Origin: Allomuricauda sp.
GTDB taxonomy: Bacteria > Bacteroidota > Bacteroidia > Flavobacteriales > Flavobacteriaceae
Assembly: GCF_002699205.1 (NCBI RefSeq)
Contig: NZ_PABT01000013.1
Coordinates: 58,289 to 122,288 of the forward strand
Reading direction: 5' to 3'
Length of the DNA: 64,000 nt
The notes beneath the pieces were generated by a model. It was given only the letters and a program-made list of their open reading frames with translations. It was not told where the DNA came from and searched no databases. Shown here one piece after another: positions 1 to 10,024 of the stretch. Position 1 is the stretch's first letter. Each line of letters starts with the position of its first letter. Made by a program: the position numbers and the translations under genes.

Positions 1-441
1 AATGTATTGTTGTAGGTCCACCTTTTCTTGGTCGTCCAAGTTTTTGCTGCTGTTTATCTTTTGTTCCATCACTCGGATACGATCGCGCACCATCACAATT
101 TTATGAAAGAACGTATCGATCGGCATTTCCTTGTTCGCCGTGCTATCACCCGGCTCCAAAATCAATTTTCCGCCTTTCCATTTATCTGCCATGGCAACTT
201 TTTCATGGGTATCGCTCCATTTTTCAAGTATGTTCACCAAGGAACGTTCCACATCAAAAAAACTGACACTGTCCACTTCATCCTCCACACTTTCGATTAC
301 TTCAAATTCAGCGTCCAAGTCAATCGTTTCCAATCCATTTTCCAAAAAAGTCACCCAATAATACTTGGAAGACACATTTGTTACCACCCCTTTTCCATAT
401 TCTGGGTGTTCTATCCTTGAGCCTATGCCTAGTAATTTCAT
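1..441 (-). CDS. Conserved hypothetical protein, N-terminal Tudor/CarD-like fold (partial, runs off left edge)
   Basis: An open frame reads leftwards from an ATG at 441 with no stop before position 1, so at least 147 codons are present and the C-terminus is missing. The N-terminus reads MKLLGIGSRIEHPEYGKGVV, followed by short beta-rich sequence (YYWVTFLENGLETIDL). This looks like the small SH3/Tudor-like beta barrel seen at the C-terminus of UvrD and in CarD-type RNA-polymerase-binding modules. The rest is acidic and charged, with a helical segment near residues 110-147. It diverges from uvrA across about 120 bp. I do not recognise the full-length family; a nucleic-acid or helicase-associated role is only a guess from the N-terminal fold. 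No signal peptide or membrane segment is visible. Confidence 0.7.
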   Translation of the reverse strand, partial: MKLLGIGSRIEHPEYGKGVVTNVSSKYYWVTFLENGLETIDLDAEFEVIESVEDEVDSVSFFDVERSLVNILEKWSDTHEKVAMADKWKGGKLILEPGDSTANKEMPIDTFFHKIVMVRDRIRVMEQKINSSKNLDDQEKVDLQQYI

Positions 442-537
442 TTCTATCCCGTTAATATCATTTCCAGCTTCAAAAATAAACCATCAATGAACAAAAATGA
501 AACCTAAAGGCCACTTCCTTTTTACATCCCAAATCGC

Positions 538-545
538 TACTTTTG
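538..545 (+). promoter_or_regulatory. Candidate -7 promoter element for uvrA
   Basis: TACTTTTG matches the Bacteroidota -7 consensus TAnnTTTG exactly and ends 17 bp before the chosen uvrA ATG at 563. It lies inside the 22-codon N-terminal extension that a start at 497 would give, which supports the later start. No good TTG/TTTG -33 element is visible at the expected distance. Confidence 0.4.
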
Positions 546-562
546 ATGTTTGCTATGATTTT

Positions 563-3424
563 ATGACCAACTACGAAGAACATATTGAGGTTAAGGGCGC
601 AAGGGTCCATAACCTAAAAAATATAGATGTTACCATTCCGCGCGAAAAACTTGTGGTGATCACCGGACTTTCGGGGAGTGGAAAATCCTCATTGGCCTTC
701 GATACCATCTATGCCGAGGGTCAGCGCAGGTACATCGAAACCTTTTCTGCCTACGCCAGACAATTCTTGGGTGGATTGGAGCGTCCCGATGTTGATAAAA
801 TCGATGGGCTCTCACCGGTGATCGCCATTGAGCAAAAGACTACGTCAAAATCTCCCCGATCCACAGTTGGCACCATTACCGAGGTGTACGATTTTTTGCG
901 CTTGCTTTTTGCCCGTGCCGGGGATGCCTACAGTTACAACACGGGCGAAAAAATGGTGAGCTACAGCGATGAACAGATCAAAGACTTAATCATTGAATCG
1001 TACCGGGGCAAAAAAATCAATGTGCTCGCCCCTGTCATCAAATCCAGAAAAGGACATTATCGCGAACTTTTTGAGCAGATTGCAAAGCAAGGTTTTGTAA
1101 AAGTAAGGGTCGATGGCGAGATTACCGACATTACCAAGGGTATGAAGGTGGACCGCTACAAAACCCACGATATAGAGATTGTGATAGACCGCTTAAAAGT
1201 CGGTGATGGGGAGGATTTCCATAAACGATTGAGCGAAACCATCAACACGGCCATGTACAGCGGGGACAACGTACTGATGGTTTTGGAAGAAGGTGAGGCG
1301 GAGCCTCGCTACTTCAGCCGTGATCTGATGTGCCCATCATCCGGTATCTCCTATCCCACCCCTGAACCCAATACATTTTCCTTTAACTCCCCAAAAGGGA
1401 TGTGCCCCGAGTGCAGTGGACTTGGACATGTTTTCCAAGTAAATGAGGATAAAATCATACCAAACAAAAAAATGTCCATTAAATCTGGTGGACTTGCCCC
1501 TTTGGGGGAATACAAGAAATCATGGGCCTTCAAACAACTGGAAACCATCGCCCAACGCTATAAGTTTGACCTCACCGATGCCATTGAAAATATTCCAGAG
1601 GAAGCCATGAACGTTATTTTAAACGGTGGAAAGGAAAGTTTTGAAGTGGATTCCAAAAGTTTGGGCGTAAAACGACAGTATAAAATTGATTACGAAGGTA
1701 TTTCCAACTTCATCAAAACCCAGTACGAAGAAGCCAATTCCACTTCAATAAAACGATGGGCCAAGGAATACATGGACAAAGTGGAGTGTCCCAGCTGTAA
1801 AGGCTCCCGCTTGCGAAAAGAATCCCTCTATTTCAAAATTGGCGGGAAAAACATTGCCGAGCTGGCGCAGATGGACATTGCCGAACTAGCTTCCTTTTTC
1901 CAACATTTGGAAGATACACTGGAAGGCAATCAGAAAAAGATTGCAGAGGAGATCATAAAGGAAATCAAAACCCGTGTTGGTTTTTTATTGGACGTTGGGC
2001 TTGATTACCTTTCACTGAACCGAAGCTCGAAATCCCTTTCGGGCGGTGAAGCACAACGCATAAGGCTGGCCACACAGATAGGTTCTCAATTGGTGGGCGT
2101 ACTCTACATTTTGGACGAACCGAGCATCGGCTTGCACCAACGGGACAACGAACGGCTGATCAAATCCTTGGAAGCGCTTCGCGATATTGGAAATTCGGTC
2201 ATTGTGGTGGAACACGACCGCGATATGATCGAAAGTGCGGACCATGTAATCGATATTGGTCCAAGAGCTGGTAAGCACGGTGGTGAAATTATTTCCCAAG
2301 GAAGTCCCAAGGAGTTGATCGAACACCATACCATGACGGCACAATATATAACTGGCGAAGTGGAAATCCCGGTGCCTACGAAAAGACGAAAGGGAACCGG
2401 AAAAAAGATTATACTTTCCGGCTGTACGGGCAATAACCTAAAAAATGTGACCGTGGAATTCCCTTTGGGAAAACTTATCGGGGTTACGGGTGTTTCAGGA
2501 AGTGGTAAATCCACTTTGATCAATGAAACCCTCTACCCCATAATGAATGCGCATTACTTCAACGGGGTAAAAAAACCTATGCCGTACAAGAGCATAAAGG
2601 GGCTGGAACACATTGATAAGGTAATCGATATCAACCAATCCCCAATTGGACGAACACCACGTTCCAATCCAGCTACCTACACCGGAGTTTTTAGCGAGAT
2701 TCGGGCGCTTTTTGCCAAGACAACCGAAGCTACAATTCGAGGTTACAAACCAGGTCGATTCAGTTTTAACGTAGCCGGTGGCCGATGTGAAACTTGTCAA
2801 GGAGGTGGGTTAAAAGTGATTGAAATGAATTTTTTGCCCGATGTTTATGTGGAATGTGAAACTTGCAACGGAAAGAGGTTCAACCGAGAAACTTTGGAAA
2901 TCAGATATAAGGGAAAATCCATTGCGGATGTCTTGGAAATGACCATCAACGAGGCGGTGGATTTTTTTGAAAATATTCCAAAAATTCATCGTAAACTTAA
3001 GACAATAAAAGATGTAGGATTAGGTTATATATCTTTGGGTCAGCAATCCACTACCCTTTCTGGGGGTGAGGCCCAAAGAGTAAAGTTGGCCACAGAGCTT
3101 TCCAAACGAGATACCGGAAACACTTTTTACATCCTCGACGAACCAACCACAGGCCTACATTTTGAAGATATTCGCGTACTTATGGAAGTATTGAATCGTT
3201 TGGTGGACAAAGGCAACACCATTTTGGTGATCGAACACAATATGGATGTTATCAAAATGATGGACCACATTATTGATATCGGTTACGAAGGCGGTAGAGG
3301 TGGTGGAATGGTCGTGGCAAAAGGAACCCCCGAAGAGGTGGCTAAGGACAAAAAAAGTTATACCGCCAAATTTTTAAAGAAAGAATTGGACAATACAAAA
3401 CAAAAGATTGCTAGAGCAGTTTAA
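563..3424 (+). CDS. uvrA: Excinuclease ABC subunit A
   Basis: UvrA, the damage-recognising ATPase of nucleotide excision repair (953 aa from this start). The first Walker A is GLSGSGKS at residues 35-42 and the second is GVSGSGKS in the C-terminal half. Both ABC signatures are present ([14 protein letters not shown] and [14 protein letters not shown]), as are a CPSCKGSR motif in the insertion region and the C-terminal zinc module [16 protein letters not shown]. The start at 563 gives the normal [20 protein letters not shown] beginning; an in-frame ATG at 497 would add 22 atypical residues and bury a promoter-like element. One oddity: the first zinc module reads CPSS...CPEC (about residues 257-284), with serine where E. 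coli has the second cysteine. The LOG-family gene follows after 14 bp, so the two are probably co-transcribed. Confidence 0.97.
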   Translation: MTNYEEHIEVKGARVHNLKNIDVTIPREKLVVITGLSGSGKSSLAFDTIYAEGQRRYIETFSAYARQFLGGLERPDVDKIDGLSPVIAIEQKTTSKSPRSTVGTITEVYDFLRLLFARAGDAYSYNTGEKMVSYSDEQIKDLIIESYRGKKINVLAPVIKSRKGHYRELFEQIAKQGFVKVRVDGEITDITKGMKVDRYKTHDIEIVIDRLKVGDGEDFHKRLSETINTAMYSGDNVLMVLEEGEAEPRYFSRDLMCPSSGISYPTPEPNTFSFNSPKGMCPECSGLGHVFQVNEDKIIPNKKMSIKSGGLAPLGEYKKSWAFKQLETIAQRYKFDLTDAIENIPEEAMNVILNGGKESFEVDSKSLGVKRQYKIDYEGISNFIKTQYEEANSTSIKRWAKEYMDKVECPSCKGSRLRKESLYFKIGGKNIAELAQMDIAELASFFQHLEDTLEGNQKKIAEEIIKEIKTRVGFLLDVGLDYLSLNRSSKSLSGGEAQRIRLATQIGSQLVGVLYILDEPSIGLHQRDNERLIKSLEALRDIGNSVIVVEHDRDMIESADHVIDIGPRAGKHGGEIISQGSPKELIEHHTMTAQYITGEVEIPVPTKRRKGTGKKIILSGCTGNNLKNVTVEFPLGKLIGVTGVSGSGKSTLINETLYPIMNAHYFNGVKKPMPYKSIKGLEHIDKVIDINQSPIGRTPRSNPATYTGVFSEIRALFAKTTEATIRGYKPGRFSFNVAGGRCETCQGGGLKVIEMNFLPDVYVECETCNGKRFNRETLEIRYKGKSIADVLEMTINEAVDFFENIPKIHRKLKTIKDVGLGYISLGQQSTTLSGGEAQRVKLATELSKRDTGNTFYILDEPTTGLHFEDIRVLMEVLNRLVDKGNTILVIEHNMDVIKMMDHIIDIGYEGGRGGGMVVAKGTPEEVAKDKKSYTAKFLKKELDNTKQKIARAV

Positions 3425-3438
3425 AACATTATAGAACT

Positions 3439-4131
3439 ATGCAAATGCGTGACGAACAACATTCCAAAGGTTGGAACGAGATTAAGACAAACGATTCTTG
3501 GGCCATTTTTAAAATAATGGGCGAATTTGTCAATGGATATGAAAAATTAAGTGCAATAGGGCCGTGTGTCTCCATTTTTGGATCAGCCCGGGTTCGAGAG
3601 GGACATCCTTATTATGATCTGGCCGTGAAAATATCCAAAAAGATTTCTGAAGCTGGTTATGGCATCATTACCGGTGGAGGCCCTGGAATCATGGAAGCGG
3701 GCAACAAAGGTGCAAAGTTGGCCGGTGGAACCTCCGTGGGACTGAACATCGACCTTCCTTTTGAGCAACATGACAATCCCTATATTGATGAGGACAAGAG
3801 CCTGGATTTTGACTACTTTTTTGTTCGCAAAGTAATGTTTGTCAAATACTCACAAGGCTTTGTGGTAATGCCTGGAGGGTTCGGCACCTTGGATGAGTTC
3901 TTTGAAGCATTGACCCTTATCCAAACGCATAAAATACATACATTTCCGATAATTTTAGTGGGCACTAAATTTTGGAAAGGATTGTTGGATTGGATCAAGA
4001 ATACCTTGGTCGAGGAAGGGAATATCAGCCCAAAAGACCTAGATTTGATAAAATTGGTGGATACGGAGGATGAAGTGATAGAAATTATCGATGCCTTTTA
4101 CAAAGGCCGAATGCTCAGTCCAAACTTTTAA
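3439..4131 (+). CDS. LOG-family (TIGR00730-type) Rossmann-fold protein
   Basis: 230 aa, cytosolic. It carries the family signatures GGGPGIMEAGNKGA near the middle and PGGFGTLDEFFE, matching the PGGxGTxxE motif of LOG (lonely guy) proteins. These are nucleotide 5'-monophosphate phosphoribohydrolases, some of which release cytokinin-like free bases from N6-modified AMP. FGSARV near the N-terminus is also typical. The exact substrate here cannot be read from sequence, and many bacterial members were formerly called lysine decarboxylase-like. Translation may begin at 3439 or at the second ATG at 3445. It sits 14 bp after uvrA, and the next gene begins on the base directly after its stop codon, which indicates one transcription unit. 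Confidence 0.88.
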   Translation: MQMRDEQHSKGWNEIKTNDSWAIFKIMGEFVNGYEKLSAIGPCVSIFGSARVREGHPYYDLAVKISKKISEAGYGIITGGGPGIMEAGNKGAKLAGGTSVGLNIDLPFEQHDNPYIDEDKSLDFDYFFVRKVMFVKYSQGFVVMPGGFGTLDEFFEALTLIQTHKIHTFPIILVGTKFWKGLLDWIKNTLVEEGNISPKDLDLIKLVDTEDEVIEIIDAFYKGRMLSPNF

Positions 4132-6978
4132 TTGTATTGTATATTGATCAACCATCGTGTATTTATTGGCATTTCGTTACTGATTGTTATGGTGTGTCCC
4201 AAACTGTGGGGCCAACACAAAAATGAAATAGTGGCCACACTCGATGGGCCTACCAAACAAATACGGATTCGTCAACATTTTACCTATATCAACCAATCGG
4301 ACAAAGGGCTTGCCACCCTATATTTTAACGATTGGAACCATGCTTATTCCAACAAAAACACGGCACTGGCCAAGCGATTTGCCGAAGAATTCAACAGGAG
4401 CCTTCATTTGGCCAAGGACAGGGAAAGAGGGCAAACAACCATTAGGACGATTGTTGACGACAATTATACAGGTCTGGACTGGAAGAGGGACAAGAATAAC
4501 GATATCATTGCCATCACACTCAATGAAATTCTTAAACCAGGTGAATCCATACAGCTTTTTTTCACTTACACCATTAAGTTGCCCACGGCAAAGTTTACTG
4601 GCTATGGATATACTGACAACGGGGGTTACAACCTAAAGGATTGGTATTTCACCCCTGCTGTTTTTGATGGGGACTGGAACCTGTACAACAATATAAACCT
4701 TGATGACCTTTATACCGACGTAACGGATACCAGAATCACTTTTACTTTCCCTGAAAAGTTGTTTTTGGCTTCCAACTATCGTATGTCCAATGTTTCCCAT
4801 TTTCCCGGGGGACAAAACGTGCAGCTTCTGGGAAACAAAAGAAAAAATTGTGAGATCATTCTAACCCCTGACGAAAGGTTCACCAAGCATATCACAGAGT
4901 ACGTAACGATTACCACTGACATAGAATCAAATAAATATGAAAAAATAGCCCAAGGAATATCCATTGATAAAATTGCCCGTTTTCTGCATGACAACTTGGG
5001 AGATTACCCACATGGAAATCTTTTGGTAAGTGAATTTGATTATAGCCGGTCTCCCTTGTACGGGATCAGTCAGCTTCCATCATTCATAAGACCGTATGAT
5101 GAGCAATTTCAGTTTGAAATGAAGTTTTTAAAGACGGCCATTCACAATTACCTGAAAGAATCCTTATATCTAAACCCAAGAAAAGAACGCTGGGTAAACG
5201 ATGCCATAGGGTTTTATTTGATGATAAAATTTGTGGAAGAAAACTATCCCGATCAAAAACTGGCCGGAAAACTCTCCAAAATTTGGGGACTGAAAAATTT
5301 CCATTTTGCCCAAATGGATTTCAATGAGCAGTATTCTCTGTTCAGTATGCTTTCGGCACGAAAAAATATTGACCAGGCCTTGACGACTTCCAATGATTCC
5401 TTGATCAAGTTCAACCAAAAAATTGCCAATGGGTACAAGGCCGGTCTCGGAATGTCCTATCTCTCCGCATATTTAGGTGAAAAAAAGATAGATAGCACCA
5501 TACTGGATTTTTATGAAAATCATAAACAAAAGAAATACGTAACTGCTACCGATTTTAGAAAGTCCATAGAAAAATATGCCAACAAGAATGTTGATTGGTT
5601 TTTTGATACTTACGTGGCTACGGACAAAAAAATAGACTTTAAAATAAAAAAAATCGAGAAAACCGAGGACTCCATAACCTTTGTCTTAAAAAACAAACGA
5701 GGAACCAACGTGCCCATATCTGTTTTTGGCCTTGATAATGATTCCGTAGTGTCCCACTACTGGTTTTCAGACATAGATACCACCAAAAGCATTACAATCC
5801 CTCGAAAAAGTGAAGACCGTTTGGTGCTCAACTACGATCAAAAGATTCCAGAATTCAACCAAAGGGACAACTGGAAGACCTTGAACGGTTTTTTGTCGAG
5901 CAACAAAAAATTGAAATTTCAGTTTTTTAAGGATACGGAAGACCCGTATTACAATCAGGTGTTCTATGTACCCATTGTAAACTTCAACCTGTACGATGGC
6001 GTAACTCCAGGCCTGAGGCTCTACAACAAGACTTTTTTGGAGAGACCCTTTCAATACGATATATCCCCTACCTACTCCTTTCTGGAACGTACCATGGTCG
6101 GAAAAGCCAGTTTCAGGTACCGGAAGTATCACAAAAAAACCGGGTTGTTCGTATCCAATTATTCATTTTCGGCATCTACCTCCCATTTTCAGGAAAATTC
6201 AAGGTTTACCACGTTAACACCTGCGGTGAATTTTGGGTGGCGCCCCCACGATCTGCTCTCGAACCGAAGGCAATACCTTTTATTAAGGTACAGAAGTGTA
6301 TTTAGGAGTATTGATGAAAATTTGGATGGCCAATTGGACACCGAACCCGACTACGAGGTTATGAATGTACGGTTTACTGATGTGGACAATAATATCCTGA
6401 ACTATTCATCTTGGTCCGTGGATGCACAGCATTCCAGTGATTTCACCAAGCTTGCCTTTGAATGGGAATACCGAAAATTATTTCAAAGTAACAGACAACT
6501 GAATCTGCGTTTTTATGCAGGTAAGTTTTTAAGGAACAAAACCGAATCCAACTTTTTTAGCTTTGCCCTGGATAGGCCGACCGATTATATGTTCGACCTC
6601 TCTTATTTGGGTAGATCGGAAAGTTCCGGAATTTACAGCCAGCAGGTAATAATAGCAGAAGGGGGGTTCAAATCAAAACTGGAAAATCCATTTGCAAACG
6701 ATTGGATTGCCACAACCAATGCAAGCACTAATATTTGGAGATGGGTGGAAGCATATGGCGATCTTGGTTTTATTAAAAACAAAGGAAGTAACGCCCGTTT
6801 TGTTTATGACTCAGGTATCCGATTGAATTTGGTGACCGATTATTTCGAACTTTACTTTCCGGTATATTCCAACAGGGGTTGGGAAGTTGCCCAAAACAAT
6901 TATGGACAAAGGGTTCGGTTTATTGTTACCCTAAGTCCCAAAACCTTGGTTGGCTTATTTACCCGAAAGTGGTTTTGA
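4132..6978 (+). CDS. Outer-membrane protein: catalytically dead M1-aminopeptidase-like domain plus C-terminal beta barrel
   Basis: About 948 aa from a TTG codon directly after the stop of the LOG gene. The first ATG (4189) would cut off most of the signal peptide (NHRVFIGISLLIVMVCPKLWGQ), so TTG is preferred. Residues about 30-480 follow the layout of M1 peptidases: an N-terminal beta domain, then YPHGNLLVSEFDYSRSPLYG where GxMEN is expected, HNYLK (338-342) where HExxH is expected, and WVNDAIGFY (354-362) where W..EGFA..Y carries the third zinc ligand. All catalytic and zinc residues are therefore replaced. Residues about 600-948 are alternating aromatic beta strands ending in FTRKWF, typical of an outer-membrane barrel. 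Likely a surface or periplasmic-facing binding protein; ligand unknown. A true M1 enzyme with HELAH is encoded at 25671-27761. Confidence 0.72.
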   Translation: MYCILINHRVFIGISLLIVMVCPKLWGQHKNEIVATLDGPTKQIRIRQHFTYINQSDKGLATLYFNDWNHAYSNKNTALAKRFAEEFNRSLHLAKDRERGQTTIRTIVDDNYTGLDWKRDKNNDIIAITLNEILKPGESIQLFFTYTIKLPTAKFTGYGYTDNGGYNLKDWYFTPAVFDGDWNLYNNINLDDLYTDVTDTRITFTFPEKLFLASNYRMSNVSHFPGGQNVQLLGNKRKNCEIILTPDERFTKHITEYVTITTDIESNKYEKIAQGISIDKIARFLHDNLGDYPHGNLLVSEFDYSRSPLYGISQLPSFIRPYDEQFQFEMKFLKTAIHNYLKESLYLNPRKERWVNDAIGFYLMIKFVEENYPDQKLAGKLSKIWGLKNFHFAQMDFNEQYSLFSMLSARKNIDQALTTSNDSLIKFNQKIANGYKAGLGMSYLSAYLGEKKIDSTILDFYENHKQKKYVTATDFRKSIEKYANKNVDWFFDTYVATDKKIDFKIKKIEKTEDSITFVLKNKRGTNVPISVFGLDNDSVVSHYWFSDIDTTKSITIPRKSEDRLVLNYDQKIPEFNQRDNWKTLNGFLSSNKKLKFQFFKDTEDPYYNQVFYVPIVNFNLYDGVTPGLRLYNKTFLERPFQYDISPTYSFLERTMVGKASFRYRKYHKKTGLFVSNYSFSASTSHFQENSRFTTLTPAVNFGWRPHDLLSNRRQYLLLRYRSVFRSIDENLDGQLDTEPDYEVMNVRFTDVDNNILNYSSWSVDAQHSSDFTKLAFEWEYRKLFQSNRQLNLRFYAGKFLRNKTESNFFSFALDRPTDYMFDLSYLGRSESSGIYSQQVIIAEGGFKSKLENPFANDWIATTNASTNIWRWVEAYGDLGFIKNKGSNARFVYDSGIRLNLVTDYFELYFPVYSNRGWEVAQNNYGQRVRFIVTLSPKTLVGLFTRKWF

Positions 6979-7085
6979 TTGCCATATTGACAATAAAAGG
7001 TTTTATTGTGCTTTACATATTGACAAATAATTAATTTTTTGTTATATTTTTTAAAATATATTCATTCATCCAATACAATTACGGG

Positions 7086-7116
7086 TTGCAATTTTGATGG
7101 ATTTTTAGTAATTTCG
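7086..7116 (+). promoter_or_regulatory. Candidate promoter for the E1 dehydrogenase gene
   Basis: TTG (7086-7088), a 20-bp spacer and TAATTTCG (7109-7116, one mismatch to TAnnTTTG) match the Bacteroidota promoter layout. The ATG follows 20 bp downstream at 7136. Confidence 0.35.
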
Positions 7117-7135
7117 CACAAATCTTCAACGATCC

Positions 7136-9547
7136 ATGAAACCCAACCCAAGCACAAGTAACGATATTTCTTTTGACGATTTCAAATCACAGATCCTACA
7201 AGATTATGAAACCGCTGTCACTAGTAGGGAATGTAGTCTAATGGGACGACGGGAGGTTCTCTCAGGGAAAGCCAAATTTGGAATTTTTGGAGATGGCAAG
7301 GAACTTCCTCAGTTGGCCATGGCAAGGGCGTTTCAAGATGGTGATTTTAGAAGTGGGTACTACCGGGATCAAACTTTCATGATGGCTCTTGGTTTTTTGA
7401 GTCCCAAAGCGTTTTTCCACGGACTTTATGCCACTACGGATCTGAAAAAGGAACCTATGAGTGCCGGGAGGCAAATGGGTGGTCATTTTGTGACCCATAG
7501 TTTAAATGAAGATGGTACATGGAAGAATCTCACAGAACAAAAAAACAGTAGCGCCGATATTTCCTGCACCGCAGGACAAATGCCCAGGTTGCTCGGTCTT
7601 GCACAAGCATCCAAAATATACCGTAACGTAGAAGGTATCGACCAGACCAACTTCTCCAAAAATGGGAATGAAGTGGCTTGGGGAACCATAGGAAACGCCA
7701 GCACCAGTGAAGGACATTTTTTTGAAACATTGAATGCCGCCGGAGTAATGCAGGTTCCCATGGTAATCTGTATCTGGGATGATGAATACGGCATTTCCGT
7801 GCCCTCGGAATACCATACCACCAAAGGTGATATTTCAGAGGCGTTAAAAGGACTCCAACGTGATGAGAACCATAAAGGCTTTGAAATCTTAAAAGTCAAA
7901 GGTTGGGATTACACAGCCCTTATCCACGCCTTTGAAAATGCTTCCGATATAGCACGTGAAGAACATGTTCCCGTGCTTATCCACGTTACCGAACTCACAC
8001 AACCGCAAGGCCACTCTACATCAGGGTCGCATGAAAGATATAAATCCTCTGAACGCCTTGAATGGGAGCGCGAAAATGATTGTAACAAACGGTTCCGGGA
8101 ATGGATCATTGAAAATGGCATTAGCACGGAGGAGGAACTTAAAAAAGTTGAAAGAGAAATAAAGCAAAAGGTTCGAGCCGCCAAAAAAGAAGCTTGGTCA
8201 GAGTTCTTAAAACCCCAATTGGAAGCCAAGAAAGAATTGGTGCAATTGCTTGACAAAGCAGCAAGCCAAAGTCCCAACAGAGTTTTCATCACCAAGTTAA
8301 AAAATGACCTGATCGCCATTGAAGAGCCCCTGAAAAAGGACTTGGCCTCCAAGTCCAGAAAAGCACTGCGCTATCTTTTGGGAGAATCTACTCCGGAGAA
8401 AAAGAAGCTGCAACAATGGGTGGACAACTTTATAGCGACCAATGAGTATCAATACGGTTCCCATCTTTACAACGAAGTAGGCAACAAGGCAACAAACATT
8501 GAACCTGTACTTCCCTCCTATTCCGATGATCCCGAAATAGTGGATGGAAGGGTCATCCTAAGGGACAATTTTGATAAATTGTTCAGTAAATACCCTGAAG
8601 CCCTGGTTTTTGGTGAGGATACTGGGAATATCGGGGATGTCAACCAAGGCCTAGAAGGACTTCAAAAAAAATATGGCAAACTTCGCGTGGCCGACACAGG
8701 AATACGTGAAACCACCATTATTGGCCAAGGGATTGGCATGGCCCTGCGCGGGTTGCGCCCCATCGCTGAAATACAGTACTTGGATTATATCCTCTATGCC
8801 ATCCAGACATTGAGCGATGATTTATCCACTTTGATGTACCGCACCGTAGGAAAACAAAAAGCACCACTTATTGTACGTACACGAGGGCACCGATTGGAAG
8901 GAATCTGGCACTCGGGTTCTCCCATGGGCGGACTGATCCATTTGCTCAGGGGAATGTATATCCTAACACCCAGAAATATGACACAGGCGGCAGGATTCTA
9001 TAACACACTTATGAAAAGTGATGAGCCTGCCTTGATCATTGAAAGTCTTAATGGATATCGTCTAAAAGAAAAGAAACCTTCCAACTTGGGTGAATTCTGT
9101 ACCCCGATCGGAAAGGTGGAAACGCTAAAAGAAGGAACGGACATCACCTTACTCTCCTACGGTTCCACACTGAGAATTGTAGAGAAAGTAGCCAAGGACC
9201 TTTTAGAAGTAGGGATTGATGCCGAAGTGATCGATGCCCAATCATTGCTCCCATTTGATTTGGACCATGATGTAGTAAAAAGTTTGAAAAAAACCAATAG
9301 ATTCTTGGTGATCGACGAAGATGTCCCAGGTGGCTGTTCGGCGTATTTGATGCAAGAAGTAATTGAAAAACAAGGCGGTTACAGGTATTTGGACAGTGCC
9401 CCACAAACGTTATCGGCAAAATCACACCGTCCTGCGTATGCATCTGACGGGGATTATTTCTCCAAGCCCAATGCTGAGGATATTTTTGAGAAAGTTTATC
9501 AAATGATGAACGAGTCGGACCCAAAATCATATCCGGTACTTAGGTGA
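7136..9547 (+). CDS. Fused alpha/beta E1 component of a 2-oxo acid dehydrogenase (branched-chain/pyruvate type)
   Basis: 803 aa, thiamine-diphosphate-dependent decarboxylase subunit. Residues about 1-330 correspond to E1 alpha (GSGYYRDQ-like YYRDQTFMMALG, then GRQMGGHF, then the ThDP region GNASTSEGHF...DDEYGIS). A charged helical linker spans about 330-460, and about 465-803 is E1 beta (VFGEDTGNIGDVNQG, RVADTGIRE, RGHRLEGIWHSGSPMGGL). Single-chain alpha-beta E1 proteins are common in Bacteroidota and are usually assigned to branched-chain 2-oxo acids, but pyruvate cannot be excluded. The usual Asn-rich end of the ThDP motif (NN or ND) reads DDE here. No E2 gene is adjacent; an E3 gene (lpdA) lies 52 kb away in this window. 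It has its own promoter-like region and appears monocistronic. Confidence 0.85.
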   Translation: MKPNPSTSNDISFDDFKSQILQDYETAVTSRECSLMGRREVLSGKAKFGIFGDGKELPQLAMARAFQDGDFRSGYYRDQTFMMALGFLSPKAFFHGLYATTDLKKEPMSAGRQMGGHFVTHSLNEDGTWKNLTEQKNSSADISCTAGQMPRLLGLAQASKIYRNVEGIDQTNFSKNGNEVAWGTIGNASTSEGHFFETLNAAGVMQVPMVICIWDDEYGISVPSEYHTTKGDISEALKGLQRDENHKGFEILKVKGWDYTALIHAFENASDIAREEHVPVLIHVTELTQPQGHSTSGSHERYKSSERLEWERENDCNKRFREWIIENGISTEEELKKVEREIKQKVRAAKKEAWSEFLKPQLEAKKELVQLLDKAASQSPNRVFITKLKNDLIAIEEPLKKDLASKSRKALRYLLGESTPEKKKLQQWVDNFIATNEYQYGSHLYNEVGNKATNIEPVLPSYSDDPEIVDGRVILRDNFDKLFSKYPEALVFGEDTGNIGDVNQGLEGLQKKYGKLRVADTGIRETTIIGQGIGMALRGLRPIAEIQYLDYILYAIQTLSDDLSTLMYRTVGKQKAPLIVRTRGHRLEGIWHSGSPMGGLIHLLRGMYILTPRNMTQAAGFYNTLMKSDEPALIIESLNGYRLKEKKPSNLGEFCTPIGKVETLKEGTDITLLSYGSTLRIVEKVAKDLLEVGIDAEVIDAQSLLPFDLDHDVVKSLKKTNRFLVIDEDVPGGCSAYLMQEVIEKQGGYRYLDSAPQTLSAKSHRPAYASDGDYFSKPNAEDIFEKVYQMMNESDPKSYPVLR

Positions 9548-9626
9548 CATTTCCCGAAAAAGTCTATTCAAAACCCTTTTTCGTCGATTATTATTACGTT
9601 TTTTAAAACATAATTTATATTTTCAC

Positions 9627-9643
9627 GGGGATTAAATTTCCCC
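9627..9643 (+). other. Small hairpin abutting the DoxX start codon
   Basis: GGGGA-TTAAATT-TCCCC forms a perfect 5-bp stem with a 7-nt loop, ending two bases before the ATG at 9646. In an organism without strong Shine-Dalgarno sites this could affect ribosome access, but a chance occurrence is possible. Confidence 0.35.
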
Positions 9644-9645
9644 AC

Positions 9646-10023
9646 ATGAAGAACAACACTTTGATACACGCAGGGCTAGCATTGTTACGAATTGCACCTT
9701 CGGTATTTATGCTTACCCACGGTTACCCAAAACTCATGAAACTCATCAGCGGAAACACGGAATTTGCCGATCCTTTTGGTATTGGACAAGCTCCCTCGCT
9801 TTTCTTGGCCGTTGTAGCTGAATTTATCTGTCCTATTCTGATCATTATTGGATTTAAAACAAGATGGGCGGCAATACCAACTGCTATCACCATGGCAGTG
9901 GCTGCTTTTATTGCCCACGGAGGCGATCCATTTGGGAGAAAAGAATTGGCGCTGCTTTACCTGACCGTGTTTGTGGTCATTATGCTGCTCGGTCCCGGCA
10001 AATATAGTGTGGACAAAAGGTAA
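9646..10023 (+). CDS. DoxX-family inner-membrane protein
   Basis: 125 aa with four predicted membrane segments (about residues 8-28, 45-68, 74-92 and 100-118). It has the DoxX-like pattern ALLRIAPSVFMLTHGYPKL near the N-terminus and IGFKTRWAAIPTAITM after helix 2. DoxX/DoxD-type proteins are small quinone-pathway or redox-associated membrane proteins, and most have no assigned reaction. It is convergent with holA, with stop codons only one base apart, so it is probably a single-gene unit. A short hairpin ends two bases before the start codon. Confidence 0.85.
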   Translation: MKNNTLIHAGLALLRIAPSVFMLTHGYPKLMKLISGNTEFADPFGIGQAPSLFLAVVAEFICPILIIIGFKTRWAAIPTAITMAVAAFIAHGGDPFGRKELALLYLTVFVVIMLLGPGKYSVDKR

Positions 10024-10024
10024 A

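Noticed and set aside
497..562. N-terminal extension of UvrA from the ATG at 497
   Set aside because: The 22 residues are atypical for UvrA and the stretch contains an exact promoter -7 element; the start at 563 gives the normal N-terminus.
6991..7008. CAATAAAA/TTTTATTG palindrome after the M1-like gene as a terminator
   Set aside because: The stem is only A+T, and the loop is too small unless inner pairs open; too weak to call.
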